Origin: Sphingomonas sp. BK235
GTDB lineage: Bacteria; Pseudomonadota; Alphaproteobacteria; Sphingomonadales; Sphingomonadaceae
DNA length: 64,000 nucleotides
NCBI RefSeq assembly: GCF_004345855.1
Contig: NZ_SLXN01000007.1
Location: 1-64,000, forward strand
Direction: 5' to 3'
Under the pieces are notes generated by a model. That model ran no database searches. It was not told the DNA's origin and saw only the letters and a list, made by a program, of their open reading frames with translations. Within the stretch, counting starts at the first letter, position 1, and each line of letters opens with the position of its first letter. Of the stretch, positions 26,522 to 35,308 are shown piece after piece. The translations under genes and the position numbers were made by a program.

Positions 26522-28843
26522 TCAGCTGGCGCTGACGAAACTGTCCATCACGCGCTTGCGCCCGGCCTGTTCGAAGTCGATCTCGAGCTTGTTGCCCTCG
26601 ATCTCGGCGATCGCGCCATAGCCGAACTTCTGGTGGAACACGCGCTGCCCCACCGACAGGTCGCCGCGGCCCTTGTTGCCGATGCTCACCGCCGAGGCGC
26701 GGCTCTCCACCACGCGGACCGGCTCGCGCGAGAAGGTGCGGCTGGTCCACTCGCCGCCGGGCTTGCTCCCGCCCTGCGTGCCGAGCGTTCCCGCCGCGCG
26801 CTGCCAGCCCGGGCCGCGGCCGGTGCCGCGCGCGACATCGGCGAAGGGGTCGGCGCGCTCGCTCCAGTTGGCGCGCCACAGGCTCTCGCCGCCCGACATG
26901 CTCGTCTCGCTGTCGACGTGCGCGTCGGGCAGCTCGGCGACGAAGCGCGACGGCAGCGAGCTGGTCCATTGCCCGTAGATGCGGCGGTTGGCGGCGTGGA
27001 GGATGGTGGCGCGGCGGCGCGCGCGCGTGATCGCGACATAGGCGAGGCGGCGCTCCTCCTCGAGGCTGCGCGTGCCGCCCTCGTCGAGCGCGCGCTGCGA
27101 CGGGAACAGCCCTTCCTCCCAGCCGGCGAGGAAGACGGTGTCGAACTCCAGCCCCTTGGCGGCGTGGATCGTCATGATCGTCACCTTGGGATCCTCGCGC
27201 GTCGCCTCATTGTCCATGACCAGGCTGACATGCTCGAGGAAGGCGGTCAGGCTCTCATATTCCTCCATCGCGCGTACCAGCTCGGTGAGGTTCTCGAGCC
27301 GCCCCGCCGCCTCGGCCGACTTCTCCGCCTGCCACATCGCGGTATAGCCGCTCTCGTCGAGGATCTGGCGCGCCAGCTCGGCGTGGGGCAGGTCGTTGGC
27401 CATGTCGCGCCAGCGCGCCACGTCGCCGACGAAGCGGCCGAGCGCCTTGCGCGCCTGCGGGGTGAGCTCGTCGCTGTCGAGGATGCGCGCCGCCGCGACC
27501 GACAGCGGCAGCCGCTCGGCGCGGGCGAGCTGGTGGAGCTTGGCGATCGCCTTGTCGCCGAGCCCGCGCTTGGGCGTGTTGACGATCCGCTCGAAGGCGA
27601 GGTCGTCGGCGGGCTGGTGGACGACACGCAGATAGGCGAGCGCGTCGCGGATCTCGGCGCGCTCGTAGAAGCGGAAGCCGCCGACGATGCGATAAGGCAG
27701 GCCGATCGCGATGAAGCGGTCCTCGAACTCGCGCGTCTGGTGCTGCGCGCGCACGAGGATGGCGACATGATCGAGGCTGGTGCCGTCGCGCTGCGCCGCC
27801 TCGATCTCCTCGCCGACGCGGCGCGCCTCCTCGGGCCCATCCCACACGCCGAGCACGCGCACTTTCTCGCCGGCGTCGAGCTCGGTCCACAGCTCCTTGC
27901 CGAGCCGCCCGCCGTTGTTGGCGATCACGCCCGAGGCGGCGGCGAGAATATGCGGCGTGGAGCGGTAGTTCTGCTCCAGCCGGATCACCTTGGCGCCGGG
28001 GAAGTCCTTCTCGAACTTGAGGATGTTTTCCACCTGCGCGCCGCGCCACGAATAGATCGACTGGTCGTCGTCGCCGACGCAGCAGATGTTGCGTCGCTCC
28101 TGCGCGAGCAGCCGCAGCCAGAGATACTGGACCGAGTTGGTGTCCTGATACTCGTCCACCATGATGTAGCGGAAGCGCTGCTGATACTGCTCCAGCACCG
28201 AGCGCTCGCGCTTCAGGATCGTCAGCACGTGGAGCAGCAGGTCGCCGAAGTCGCAGGCGTTCACCGCGCGCAGCCGGTCCTGGTACTGCTGGTAGAGCTC
28301 GCCGCCGCGGCCGTTGCCGTAGCGCTCGCTCTCGCCCGCGTCGATCTCGGACGGGGTGAGGCCCTTGTTCTTCCACTCGTCGATCAGCCCGGCGAGGCTG
28401 CGCGCGGGAAAGCGCTTCTCGTCGAGGTCGGCCGCGACGATCAGCTGCTTGAGCAGGCGCAACTGGTCGTCGGTGTCAAGGATCGTGAAATTGCTCTGCA
28501 GCCCGACCAGCTCGGCGTGGCGGCGCAGCATCTTGGCACCGATCGCGTGGAAGGTGCCGAGCCACGGCATGCCCTCCACCGCGTCGCCGACGAGGCGGCC
28601 GACGCGCTCGCGCATCTCGCGCGCGGCCTTGTTGGTGAAGGTGACGCTGAGGATCTCGGACGGGTAAGCCTTGCGCGTCCACAGCAGGTGCGCCAGCCGC
28701 GCGGTGAGCGCCGCGGTCTTGCCCGTGCCAGCGCCGGCGAGCACCAGCACTGGGCCATCGGTGGTGAGCACCGCGTCGCGCTGCGGCGGGTTGAGCCCGG
28801 CGAGATAGGGCGGGTCCTGAAGGGCGTTGGCTGGCTCGGTCAC
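26522..28843 (-). CDS. uvrD: ATP-dependent DNA helicase UvrD/PcrA (Rep family)
   Basis: 773 residues from a GTG at 28843; the longer open frame upstream crosses a LexA box and the divergent gene. Q motif LNPPQRDAV, Walker A AGAGTGKT (36-43), motif Ia TFTNKAAREMRERV, Walker B VDEYQDTN (229-236), motif III DDDQSIYSWRGA, motif IV LEQNYRS, motif V TIHAAKGLEFD and motif VI YVAITRAR are all present. The C terminus has the small UvrD/PcrA Tudor-like domain (QRVFHQKFGYGAIAEIEG). It unwinds DNA in nucleotide-excision and mismatch repair. Confidence 0.96.
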   Translation of the reverse strand: MTEPANALQDPPYLAGLNPPQRDAVLTTDGPVLVLAGAGTGKTAALTARLAHLLWTRKAYPSEILSVTFTNKAAREMRERVGRLVGDAVEGMPWLGTFHAIGAKMLRRHAELVGLQSNFTILDTDDQLRLLKQLIVAADLDEKRFPARSLAGLIDEWKNKGLTPSEIDAGESERYGNGRGGELYQQYQDRLRAVNACDFGDLLLHVLTILKRERSVLEQYQQRFRYIMVDEYQDTNSVQYLWLRLLAQERRNICCVGDDDQSIYSWRGAQVENILKFEKDFPGAKVIRLEQNYRSTPHILAAASGVIANNGGRLGKELWTELDAGEKVRVLGVWDGPEEARRVGEEIEAAQRDGTSLDHVAILVRAQHQTREFEDRFIAIGLPYRIVGGFRFYERAEIRDALAYLRVVHQPADDLAFERIVNTPKRGLGDKAIAKLHQLARAERLPLSVAAARILDSDELTPQARKALGRFVGDVARWRDMANDLPHAELARQILDESGYTAMWQAEKSAEAAGRLENLTELVRAMEEYESLTAFLEHVSLVMDNEATREDPKVTIMTIHAAKGLEFDTVFLAGWEEGLFPSQRALDEGGTRSLEEERRLAYVAITRARRRATILHAANRRIYGQWTSSLPSRFVAELPDAHVDSETSMSGGESLWRANWSERADPFADVARGTGRGPGWQRAAGTLGTQGGSKPGGEWTSRTFSREPVRVVESRASAVSIGNKGRGDLSVGQRVFHQKFGYGAIAEIEGNKLEIDFEQAGRKRVMDSFVSAS

Positions 28844-28847
28844 CCCC

Positions 28848-28862
28848 GAACAGGTAGGGAAC
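28848..28862 (-). promoter_or_regulatory. LexA (SOS) box upstream of uvrD
   Basis: On the minus strand GTTC-CCTACCT-GTTC, an exact GTTC-N7-GTTC site, ends 5 bases before the proposed GTG. It differs by one base from the radA box at 16440-16454. Its closeness to the start implies a short leader. Confidence 0.65.
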
Positions 28863-28951
28863 GTCGCGCCGCGGAGCAAGCGCGCGGCTTGCCAGAAGCA
28901 TGATCTCGTGAGAACATACTGGCAACATCGAACGAGTCGAGGGAGAGCGAG

Positions 28952-29365
28952 ATGGCGGAGCAGGCGGTGATCGCGGGGGGCTGCCACTGCGGCGCGATCC
29001 GCTACGAGGCGGAAGGCGCGCCCGAGCATCACGCTCTGTGCCATTGCACCGACTGCCGCGGCTGGTCGGGCGCGCCGGTGATGGGCTGGATCGCCTTTCG
29101 CGAGGATCACGTCAGCGTGACGGGGGAGCCGGTGACGTACCACTCGTCGGAGCACGGCGAGCGCCAGTTCTGCGGGCGCTGCGGTACCGGCCTATTCTAT
29201 CGCAACGCGAGCGCGCTGCCGGGGCTGGTCGACGTTCAGTCGGGGACGCTGGACGATCCGGCGACGTTCCCGCCCGGTGCGCAGATCATGGTCAAGGAGC
29301 GTCTGCCGTGGACCAGCGGGATGGCGGAGCTGCCCGCTTTCGCGACCTATCCGGGCATGGACTGA
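28952..29365 (+). CDS. GFA family protein (glutathione-dependent formaldehyde-activating-like)
   Basis: 137 residues. The zinc-binding cysteines of the GFA fold are all visible: GGCHCGAIRYE near residue 10-20, ALCHCTDCRGWSGAP near 30-42 and FCGRCGTGLFYRN near 70-80. The family contains formaldehyde-glutathione condensing enzymes, but most members, including short single-domain ones like this, have no known substrate. The ATG is preceded by GAGGGAGAG. It is divergent from uvrD. Confidence 0.85.
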   Translation: MAEQAVIAGGCHCGAIRYEAEGAPEHHALCHCTDCRGWSGAPVMGWIAFREDHVSVTGEPVTYHSSEHGERQFCGRCGTGLFYRNASALPGLVDVQSGTLDDPATFPPGAQIMVKERLPWTSGMAELPAFATYPGMD

Positions 29366-29456
29366 GCCGCGCCGGTGGTGGGGGCGGGATAGGCGGCGTG
29401 CCGCGCGTTCCCTGCTTTAGGACTCCCCTGCGACCCCCTAGCTGCTCATCAGCTTC

Positions 29457-29553
29457 CGTCATCCCGGACTTGTTCCGGGATCCACTCTTCCGCGTAAAAC
29501 AACGCTTTAGGAGTATGCGGCACGGTGGATCCCGGACCAAGTCCGGGATGACG
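29457..29553. repeat. 97-bp inverted-repeat (REP doublet) element, copy 7
   Basis: Left arm CCCGGA-CTTGT-TCCGGG, right arm CCCGGA-CCAAG-TCCGGG. It lies in the 29366-29890 gap. Confidence 0.85.
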
Positions 29554-29643
29554 GTGGAGTTTTGCAGAGAAGTCCTGCTCTAGGAACTCACACGCCTTCG
29601 CGGCTCCAAATCGTTAAGCGATATCGACGTTCATGCCTGAAGC

Positions 29644-29776
29644 GATCGACCCTCCCCTGCAACGGGAGGTGGCGCGCGTAGCGCGACGGAGGGGTGCGCG
29701 TGTCGTGAGCGGACGCGGCGCCACCACCGATGTCAGGCCTGCGGCGTGCCACCTCCCCTTGCAGGGGAGGATCGAC
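29644..29776. repeat. Second repeat family: inverted repeat with about 29-bp arms
   Basis: 29644-29673 (GATCGACCCTCCCCTGCAAC onward) pairs with 29748-29776 (GCCACCTCCCCTTGCAGGGG onward) with one or two mismatches across a 74-base spacer. This family is different from the 96-bp element, and no second full copy was seen in the window. Confidence 0.65.
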
Positions 29777-29848
29777 GAGCCTCTCCTTGGGGATCGATAC
29801 AAGCTAGGTCCGCACGGCCCTTGATCTGGGTCATCATGGGACATTAAT

Positions 29849-29866
29849 CGTCATTAAAGTGTCACG
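29849..29866 (+). promoter_or_regulatory. Possible PhoB box before the phosphate transporter
   Basis: GTCATTA and GTCACGA are direct repeats 11 bases apart (29850 and 29861), matching the 7+4 spacing of Pho boxes. The site lies about 25-40 bases before the transporter ATG. AT-rich sequence just upstream fits a PhoB-dependent promoter. Confidence 0.4.
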
Positions 29867-29890
29867 ATCGGAGAGGATGGCGGTGCCACC

Positions 29891-31531
29891 ATGGCAACCA
29901 CCGTCCTTGCGGCCAGCGAGTCGCCGCCGTCGCTTGCTGCTGCGCGACGATTTGACGCGCCGGTTCATCCCGGCGCGCGCCTGCTGTTCCTGCTGCTCGC
30001 CGCGGCGGGGCTTCTCTATGCCGGGATCAGCATCGTCATCGACACGCAGCAGGTCGGCGAGCAGCTCGCCGTCGGCGTGTTCCTGTTCCTCGGACTGGCG
30101 CTGCTGATCGCTTTGGGGTTTGAGTTCGTCAACGGCTTCCACGACACCGCCAACGCCGTCGCGACCGTGATCTACACCAACTCGCTGCCCGCCAATCTGG
30201 CGGTGATGTGGTCCGGCTTCTTCAACTTTCTCGGCGTGCTCTTGTCCTCGGGCGCGGTGGCCTATTCGATCATCACGCTGCTGCCGGTCGACCTGATCCT
30301 CAACGTCGGCTCGGGCGCGGGCTTCGCGATGATCTTCGCGCTGCTGCTCGCCGCGGTGATCTGGAACCTCGCGACCTGGTACGTCGGCCTGCCCAACAGC
30401 TCGAGCCACACGCTGATCGGCTCGGTGCTGGGCGTCGGGCTCGCCAACCAATTGCTCACCTCGGGCGCGGGCGGCACCGCCGGGGTCGACTGGAGCCAGG
30501 CGACCAAGGTGCTGACCGGCCTGTGGATGGCGCCGCTGATCGGCTTTTCCGCCGCGGCGCTGCTGCTGCTGGTGCTGCGTCGCGTCGCGCGTTCGCCCGA
30601 GCTGATGCGGGCGCCCGAGGGCGACGCCTCGCCGCCGCTCGGCATGCGCGCGCTGCTGGTGTTCACCTGCACCGCGGTATCGTTCAGTCACGGCTCGAAC
30701 GACGGGCAGAAGGGGATGGGGCTGATCATGCTCATCCTGATCGGCTGCGCGCCCACCGCTTATGCGCTGAACCGCACGCTGCCCGCGAGCGAGACGCCCG
30801 CTTATGTCGCCAGCGCCGCCGCCGCGACCGCGACGCTGGAGCGCCACGGCGCCGCGCCGGTGCCGCTGGAGCGCGCGCGGCCGTTGCTCAAGGACGCGCT
30901 GGAACGCCGCGCGCCGGTGACGCCCGCCGCTTATGGCGCGGTGGTGGCGGTGTCGCGCGACCTGTCGCAGCGGGTGGCAAATTATGGCGCGCTCAGCAAC
31001 GTGCCCGCGCAGGCGGCGCCCAACGTGCGCAACGACATGTATCTGGTGCTCGACGCGACGCGGATGATCGTCGCCGCGCGTGAGGCCGCGCTGTCCGAGC
31101 GGGAGAAGGACGCGCTGACCGATTACCAGAAGCGGCTCGAGCGCGGGACGCGCTTCATCCCCTTGTGGGTGAAGATCGCGGTGGCGCTCGCGCTCGGGCT
31201 GGGGACGATGATCGGCTGGAAGCGGATCGTGGTCACGGTCGGCGAGAAGATCGGCAAGCAGCACATGACCTATGGCATGGGCGCCTCGGCCGAGCTGGTC
31301 GCGGCGGGGACGATCCTCGCGGCGGATCGCTTCGGGCTCCCGGTGTCGACCACGCACATCCTGTCCTCGGGCGTGGCGGGCGCGTCGGTGGCGAGCGGGC
31401 AGGGGCTGCAGCGGCGCACGCTCGTCCAGCTCGCCGCGGCATGGCTGCTGACGCTGCCGGTAGCGATGGCGCTGTCAGGGCTGCTCTACTGGATGCTGCG
31501 CGCGCTGGTGCGGGCGGCGGGGCTCTCCTGA
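29891..31531 (+). CDS. Inorganic phosphate transporter, PiT family
   Basis: 546 residues. The two PiT inverted-repeat signatures are present: GFEFVNGFHDTANAVATVIY near residue 77-96 and TAVSFSHGSNDGQKGMGLI near 258-276. LPNSSSHTLIGSVLG and GLPVSTTHILSSGVAG are the paired substrate-site loops. Between about 293 and 420 there is a large hydrophilic insert with no membrane segments. It imports phosphate with H+ or Na+, or a metal-phosphate complex. A Pho-box-like site precedes it. Confidence 0.93.
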   Translation: MATTVLAASESPPSLAAARRFDAPVHPGARLLFLLLAAAGLLYAGISIVIDTQQVGEQLAVGVFLFLGLALLIALGFEFVNGFHDTANAVATVIYTNSLPANLAVMWSGFFNFLGVLLSSGAVAYSIITLLPVDLILNVGSGAGFAMIFALLLAAVIWNLATWYVGLPNSSSHTLIGSVLGVGLANQLLTSGAGGTAGVDWSQATKVLTGLWMAPLIGFSAAALLLLVLRRVARSPELMRAPEGDASPPLGMRALLVFTCTAVSFSHGSNDGQKGMGLIMLILIGCAPTAYALNRTLPASETPAYVASAAAATATLERHGAAPVPLERARPLLKDALERRAPVTPAAYGAVVAVSRDLSQRVANYGALSNVPAQAAPNVRNDMYLVLDATRMIVAAREAALSEREKDALTDYQKRLERGTRFIPLWVKIAVALALGLGTMIGWKRIVVTVGEKIGKQHMTYGMGASAELVAAGTILAADRFGLPVSTTHILSSGVAGASVASGQGLQRRTLVQLAAAWLLTLPVAMALSGLLYWMLRALVRAAGLS

Positions 31532-31701
31532 TCGCCGCCGGTTCGACCCGGGCCGCGCACCGGTCGGACGCGTAACGCCGATCGCGATGTGATCGCCGCG
31601 GTCAGTTGGCGCGATCCCCTGCGGTGACGCCGCGGTGACGGCGTCGCGCGAGGCGTCAGCGATGCTCTTCGGAAATCTGGACAGTGGGATCCCGGAAAAG
31701 C

Positions 31702-31726
31702 CGGGGCGGCTCGTCGAGCCGCCCCG
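31702..31726 (+). terminator. GC-rich hairpin in the gap after the phosphate transporter
   Basis: CGGGGCGGCTCG is followed almost at once by its complement CGAGCCGCCCCG; the stem is at least 10 bp. It stands about 170 bases after the stop. The rest of 31532-31902 shows no gene or other clear signal. Confidence 0.5.
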
Positions 31727-31902
31727 TAGTCCAGGGAAGGGCCGGACGAGGGGGATTGTCCGGCCACCACGGCGCCACACAGGGGGAGCGGCGCCGTCAC
31801 TCTCTACATAGAGGGTCAACGTTGCTGCTGTGTGTCGATCGCAGAGCCTTTCGTGACCATGCGGCAACTTTTTCCCGTTGACGCGGGCGCGACGCGGGTT
31901 CG

Positions 31903-33210
31903 ATGAACCGCGCCATGTCCGCGACCCCGCCAGCGACCGCCTCGCATCGCCGCATCCTGCTCGCCAGCCTGGTGGGCACGTCGGTCGAGTTCTACGATTT
32001 CTATATCTATGCCACCGCGGCGTCGCTGGTGTTCGGGCCGTTGTTCTTCCCCGCCGGCGATCCCGCGATCGAGCTGCTCGCCGCCTATGGCAGCCTCGCG
32101 GTCGCCTTCTTCGCGCGCCCGGTCGGCGCCTGGGCGTTCGGGCATTTCGGCGATCGCGTCGGGCGCAAGTCGACCTTGATCGCCAGCCTGTTGCTGATGG
32201 GCGGGTCGACCATGGCGATCGCCTTCCTCCCCAGTTTCGCGCAGGCCGGCTATCTCGCCCCCGTCCTGTTGTGCCTGCTGCGCTTCGGCCAGGGCTTCGG
32301 GCTGGGCGGTGAATGGGGCGGGGCGGCGCTGCTCGCGGTGGAGAATGCGCCGCCGCACCGGCGCGGCCGCTATGGCATGGTGCCCCAGCTCGGCGCGCCG
32401 GTCGGCTTCATCGCCGCCAACGGGCTGTTCCTGCTGCTCGGCGCGACGATGGACCGTGACTCGTTCATGGCCTGGGGCTGGCGGCTGCCGTTCCTGCTCT
32501 CCTCGGTGCTGATCGTGCTGGGCCTGTGGGTGCGGCTGACCATCGCCGAGACCCCCGCCTTCGCGCGGATGATCGAGGAGGGGCCGCCCCCCGCGGTGCC
32601 GATCGGCGAGCTGCTGCGCCACCATTGGCGCACCGCGCTGGGTGGGACGCTGGGAGCGGTGGCGTGTTTCGCGGTCTATTACGTCGCCACCGCCTTCGCG
32701 CTCGGCTATGCGGTGACGCGCGGGTTCGATCGCCAGCTGTTCCTCGCGCTCCAGCTCGGGGCGATCCTGTTCATGGCGCTTGGCATCGCGCTGTCGGGCG
32801 AGTGGAGCGACCGGCGCTCGCCCGCTTACGTGCTGCGGCGGGGCTGCGTCGGCGCGGTGGTCGCCGGCTTCGTGCTGGTGCCGGGGCTCGGCTCGGGGGC
32901 GCCGCTGCCGATCTTCGCCACGCTCGCCTTCGCCTTGTTCGTGATGGGCTTCGTCTATGGTCCGCTGGGCGCGTGGCTGCCCGGACTGTTCCCCGCGCGG
33001 GTGCGCTACACCGGGGTGAGCCTGGCCTTCAACATGGCGGGCATCATCGGTGGCGGGCTGACCCCGATCGCGGCCCAGTCGCTGGCGCAGCGCGGCGGGC
33101 TCGCCCCGGTCGGCGTCTATCTGGCGGGCATGTCGCTGCTGAGCCTCGTCGCGCTGCTGGTGATGCGCGCCTCGCGCCACGTCGACGCGGTGCCGGTCGA
33201 GGGACCCTGA
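31903..33210 (+). CDS. MFS transporter, metabolite:H+ symporter (MHS) family
   Basis: 435 residues, about twelve helices. The N-terminal VGTSVEFYDFYIYATAASLV and loop GHFGDRVGRKSTL with GQGFGLGGEWGGAALLAVE are the classic MHS family marks (KgtP, ProP, ShiA). Members import dicarboxylates, shikimate, betaines or similar solutes with protons. The substrate cannot be chosen here. It is convergent with rsmD and has no functionally linked neighbour. Confidence 0.88.
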   Translation: MNRAMSATPPATASHRRILLASLVGTSVEFYDFYIYATAASLVFGPLFFPAGDPAIELLAAYGSLAVAFFARPVGAWAFGHFGDRVGRKSTLIASLLLMGGSTMAIAFLPSFAQAGYLAPVLLCLLRFGQGFGLGGEWGGAALLAVENAPPHRRGRYGMVPQLGAPVGFIAANGLFLLLGATMDRDSFMAWGWRLPFLLSSVLIVLGLWVRLTIAETPAFARMIEEGPPPAVPIGELLRHHWRTALGGTLGAVACFAVYYVATAFALGYAVTRGFDRQLFLALQLGAILFMALGIALSGEWSDRRSPAYVLRRGCVGAVVAGFVLVPGLGSGAPLPIFATLAFALFVMGFVYGPLGAWLPGLFPARVRYTGVSLAFNMAGIIGGGLTPIAAQSLAQRGGLAPVGVYLAGMSLLSLVALLVMRASRHVDAVPVEGP

Positions 33211-33236
33211 GCGCGGTGGAGCCCATCACGCGCGCG

Positions 33237-33776
33237 CTAGACCAGCCGTAGCAGCGTGATCTGCGCGCGGCCGTGGACGCGCTCGGCGACCACCTCGAAT
33301 CCCGCGGCGGCGACCGTCTCGCCGCGCGCGGTTTCCACCGAGACCCAGGTCGCTGGGCCGATCCAGCCGAGCCGCGCGAGCTTGTCCGCCGCCACCGCAC
33401 CCGCGCCGGTGGCATAAGGCGGGTCCATCATGACCAGGTCGAGCGGTGTCGCGGCCGGGCCGAGCGCGAGCACCGAGCCCGCGCGCACGTCCGCGCCGGC
33501 CGCGCCCAGCCTGGCGACATTGGCGCGCAGCGCGTCGAGGGCGGCCTTGTCCTGCTCGACAAAGAGGCAGCGAGACGCACCGCGCGACAGCGCCTCGAGC
33601 CCGAGCGCGCCGGAGCCGGCGAACAGATCCGCCACCGACAACCCCTCGAAGCTGCCGAGGCGGCTGGCCAGCATCGAGAACAGCGCCTCGCGCGTGCGAT
33701 CGGCGGTGGGGCGGGTCGTGTCCCCCGCGGGGGCGACCAGCGGACGCCCGCGCCACGTACCCGCGATGATCCTCAC
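33237..33776 (-). CDS. rsmD: 16S rRNA (guanine966-N2)-methyltransferase
   Basis: 179 residues starting GTG. RsmD marks are all visible: MRIIAGTWRGRPL at the N terminus, RPTADRTREALFSML, the SAM-binding VADLFAGSGALGLEALSRGA and the catalytic MMDPPYATGA. It methylates G966 of 16S rRNA in assembled small subunits. The start overlaps the stop of the pseudouridine synthase by four bases (GTGA), so both rRNA-modifying enzymes are made together. Confidence 0.95.
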   Translation of the reverse strand: MRIIAGTWRGRPLVAPAGDTTRPTADRTREALFSMLASRLGSFEGLSVADLFAGSGALGLEALSRGASRCLFVEQDKAALDALRANVARLGAAGADVRAGSVLALGPAATPLDLVMMDPPYATGAGAVAADKLARLGWIGPATWVSVETARGETVAAAGFEVVAERVHGRAQITLLRLV

Positions 33777-35212
33777 GACCGACCGCGCCGACCGGGCCCC
33801 GAGCGCGGCTTGGGCTTGGGCTTGGCCCAGCCGGGCTGGCGCTTGGCGCGGGGCGGGCGCGCGGGTGCGTCACCGGGAACGCGCTCGTCGCCGGCGGCGC
33901 GCGACGCGGCGTCCGCCGCACGAAGGCGGCCCGTGGCGGGAGGGCGCGACCCGCCGGTAGCGCGCGGCGGGCGCGGGTCGAAGTCGGAGGGGCGACGGTC
34001 GCGCCGGCCCCCGGCTTCTGCGGTTTCGCGCGGCGGCCGGGTATCGGTGTCGCGGGAGAGGCGGCGCCCTTCGGCCTGTGCCGCAGCGCGCAGCGCGCGG
34101 GGGTCGGTCGAGCGTGGCGCGGTGGCACGCGGCGGCCGCGCGTCGGCGTCGCGGGGCACGCGCCGCCCCTCGACCTGCGCGGCACCGCGCGGCGCGCTCG
34201 TGCCGGTGGCGCGCGATGCTCGCGCTCCGGCGCCCCGCTCGCCGCGGTCGCGACGGCCGTCGAGGGCAGGGCGCGGCGTGCGGTCCTGCCGGTCACCCGT
34301 CCGCGATCCGGCGCGCTCACCCGTCCGCAACCGAGCCGGTCGCGCGCCGGACTCGTCGGTGGCGCCGGCGTGTCCCGCTCCCGTACCCGCACCCGCCGGC
34401 GCGGAGGCACGACCGCGGCGCTCGTCGCGCACCGCGACGTCCTCCAGCGGCAGCCGCGTCGCCAGCGGCGACTTGAGCGTCTGGCGAAAGCCCGCCAGGT
34501 CGCCCGCGCGCACCTCGCCGACCCCGCCGACCGGCAGGTCGCCGAGCACGAACGGGCCGTAGCGCGTGCGGATCAATCGCCCGACGCGCAGCCCGAGATA
34601 TTCGAGCACGCGCCGCACCTCGCGGTTCTTGCCCTCGCGCAGCGTCAGCTCGATCCACACGTTGGCGCCGGTGCGGCGCTCCAGATTGGCGTCGATCGCG
34701 CCGTAGCGCACCCCGTCGACCTCGACGCCGTGGATCAGTTCCTCCAGCTGCGCCTGGGTCACCGCGCCATAGGCTCGGGCGCGATAGCTGCGCTCCACCC
34801 CGGTGGCGGGCAGTTCGAGCTGGCGCTTGAGCCCGCCGTCGGTGGTGAGCAGCAACAGCCCCTCGGTGTTGAGGTCGAGCCGCCCGACCGGCACCAGCCG
34901 CGGCAGGTCGCGCGGCAGGCGATCGTAGATCGTCGCGCGCCCGCCCGGATCGCGCTCGGTGGTGAGCACCCCCACCGGCTTGTGGAACAGGAACAAGCGC
35001 GCGGGCGCGGGGGCGGCGACGGGCTGGCCGTCGACCGTCACGCCGTGGAGCGACTCAAGCACCGTCGCGGGCGTGTCGATCACCGTGCCGTCACGCGCGA
35101 CGCGGCCTTCGGCGATCATCCGCTCGACCTCGCGGCGCGAGGCGATCCCGGCGCGCGCGAGCAGCTTGGCGATGCGGTGCTGGGGGCGCTGCGAGGAACG
35201 TTCGTCGGCCAT
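33773..35212 (-). CDS. rluB: 23S rRNA pseudouridine synthase (RluB type) with a long Arg/Pro-rich tail
   Basis: 479 residues. An S4 RNA-binding domain (HRIAKLLARAGIASRREVER) is followed by the RsuA/RluB catalytic core with GRLDLNTEGLLLLTTDG, whose catalytic Asp is residue 113, and the end motif LREGKNREVRRVLEYLG. The enzymatic part ends near residue 260. The remaining 215 or so residues are disordered and strongly basic, with several repeats built on RPPRAT or RPPRET. The tail is probably an RNA- or ribosome-binding extension. Long basic tails also occur in RluB from other alphaproteobacteria. Confidence 0.9.
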   Translation of the reverse strand: MADERSSQRPQHRIAKLLARAGIASRREVERMIAEGRVARDGTVIDTPATVLESLHGVTVDGQPVAAPAPARLFLFHKPVGVLTTERDPGGRATIYDRLPRDLPRLVPVGRLDLNTEGLLLLTTDGGLKRQLELPATGVERSYRARAYGAVTQAQLEELIHGVEVDGVRYGAIDANLERRTGANVWIELTLREGKNREVRRVLEYLGLRVGRLIRTRYGPFVLGDLPVGGVGEVRAGDLAGFRQTLKSPLATRLPLEDVAVRDERRGRASAPAGAGTGAGHAGATDESGARPARLRTGERAGSRTGDRQDRTPRPALDGRRDRGERGAGARASRATGTSAPRGAAQVEGRRVPRDADARPPRATAPRSTDPRALRAAAQAEGRRLSRDTDTRPPRETAEAGGRRDRRPSDFDPRPPRATGGSRPPATGRLRAADAASRAAGDERVPGDAPARPPRAKRQPGWAKPKPKPRSGPGRRGRS

Positions 35213-35308
35213 CCGCGCCCCCTAGCCGATCGGGACGCGTGACGCGGCAATTATTTGCACCCGCGCGCGGGGTCGTGCGTTGTGTCCGCGTAACGACGGT
35301 GAGGGCAT

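Noticed and set aside
26372..28903. 843-codon open frame opposite uvrD
   Set aside because: Antisense shadow: composition dominated by Leu, Ala, Asp, Val and Arg caused by GC-rich third positions of uvrD; no ribosome site or motif.
29841..29857. CtrA site (TTAA-N-TTAA) before the phosphate transporter
   Set aside because: The two TTAA are 6 rather than 7 bases apart; the 11-base GTCA repeat fits a Pho box better.
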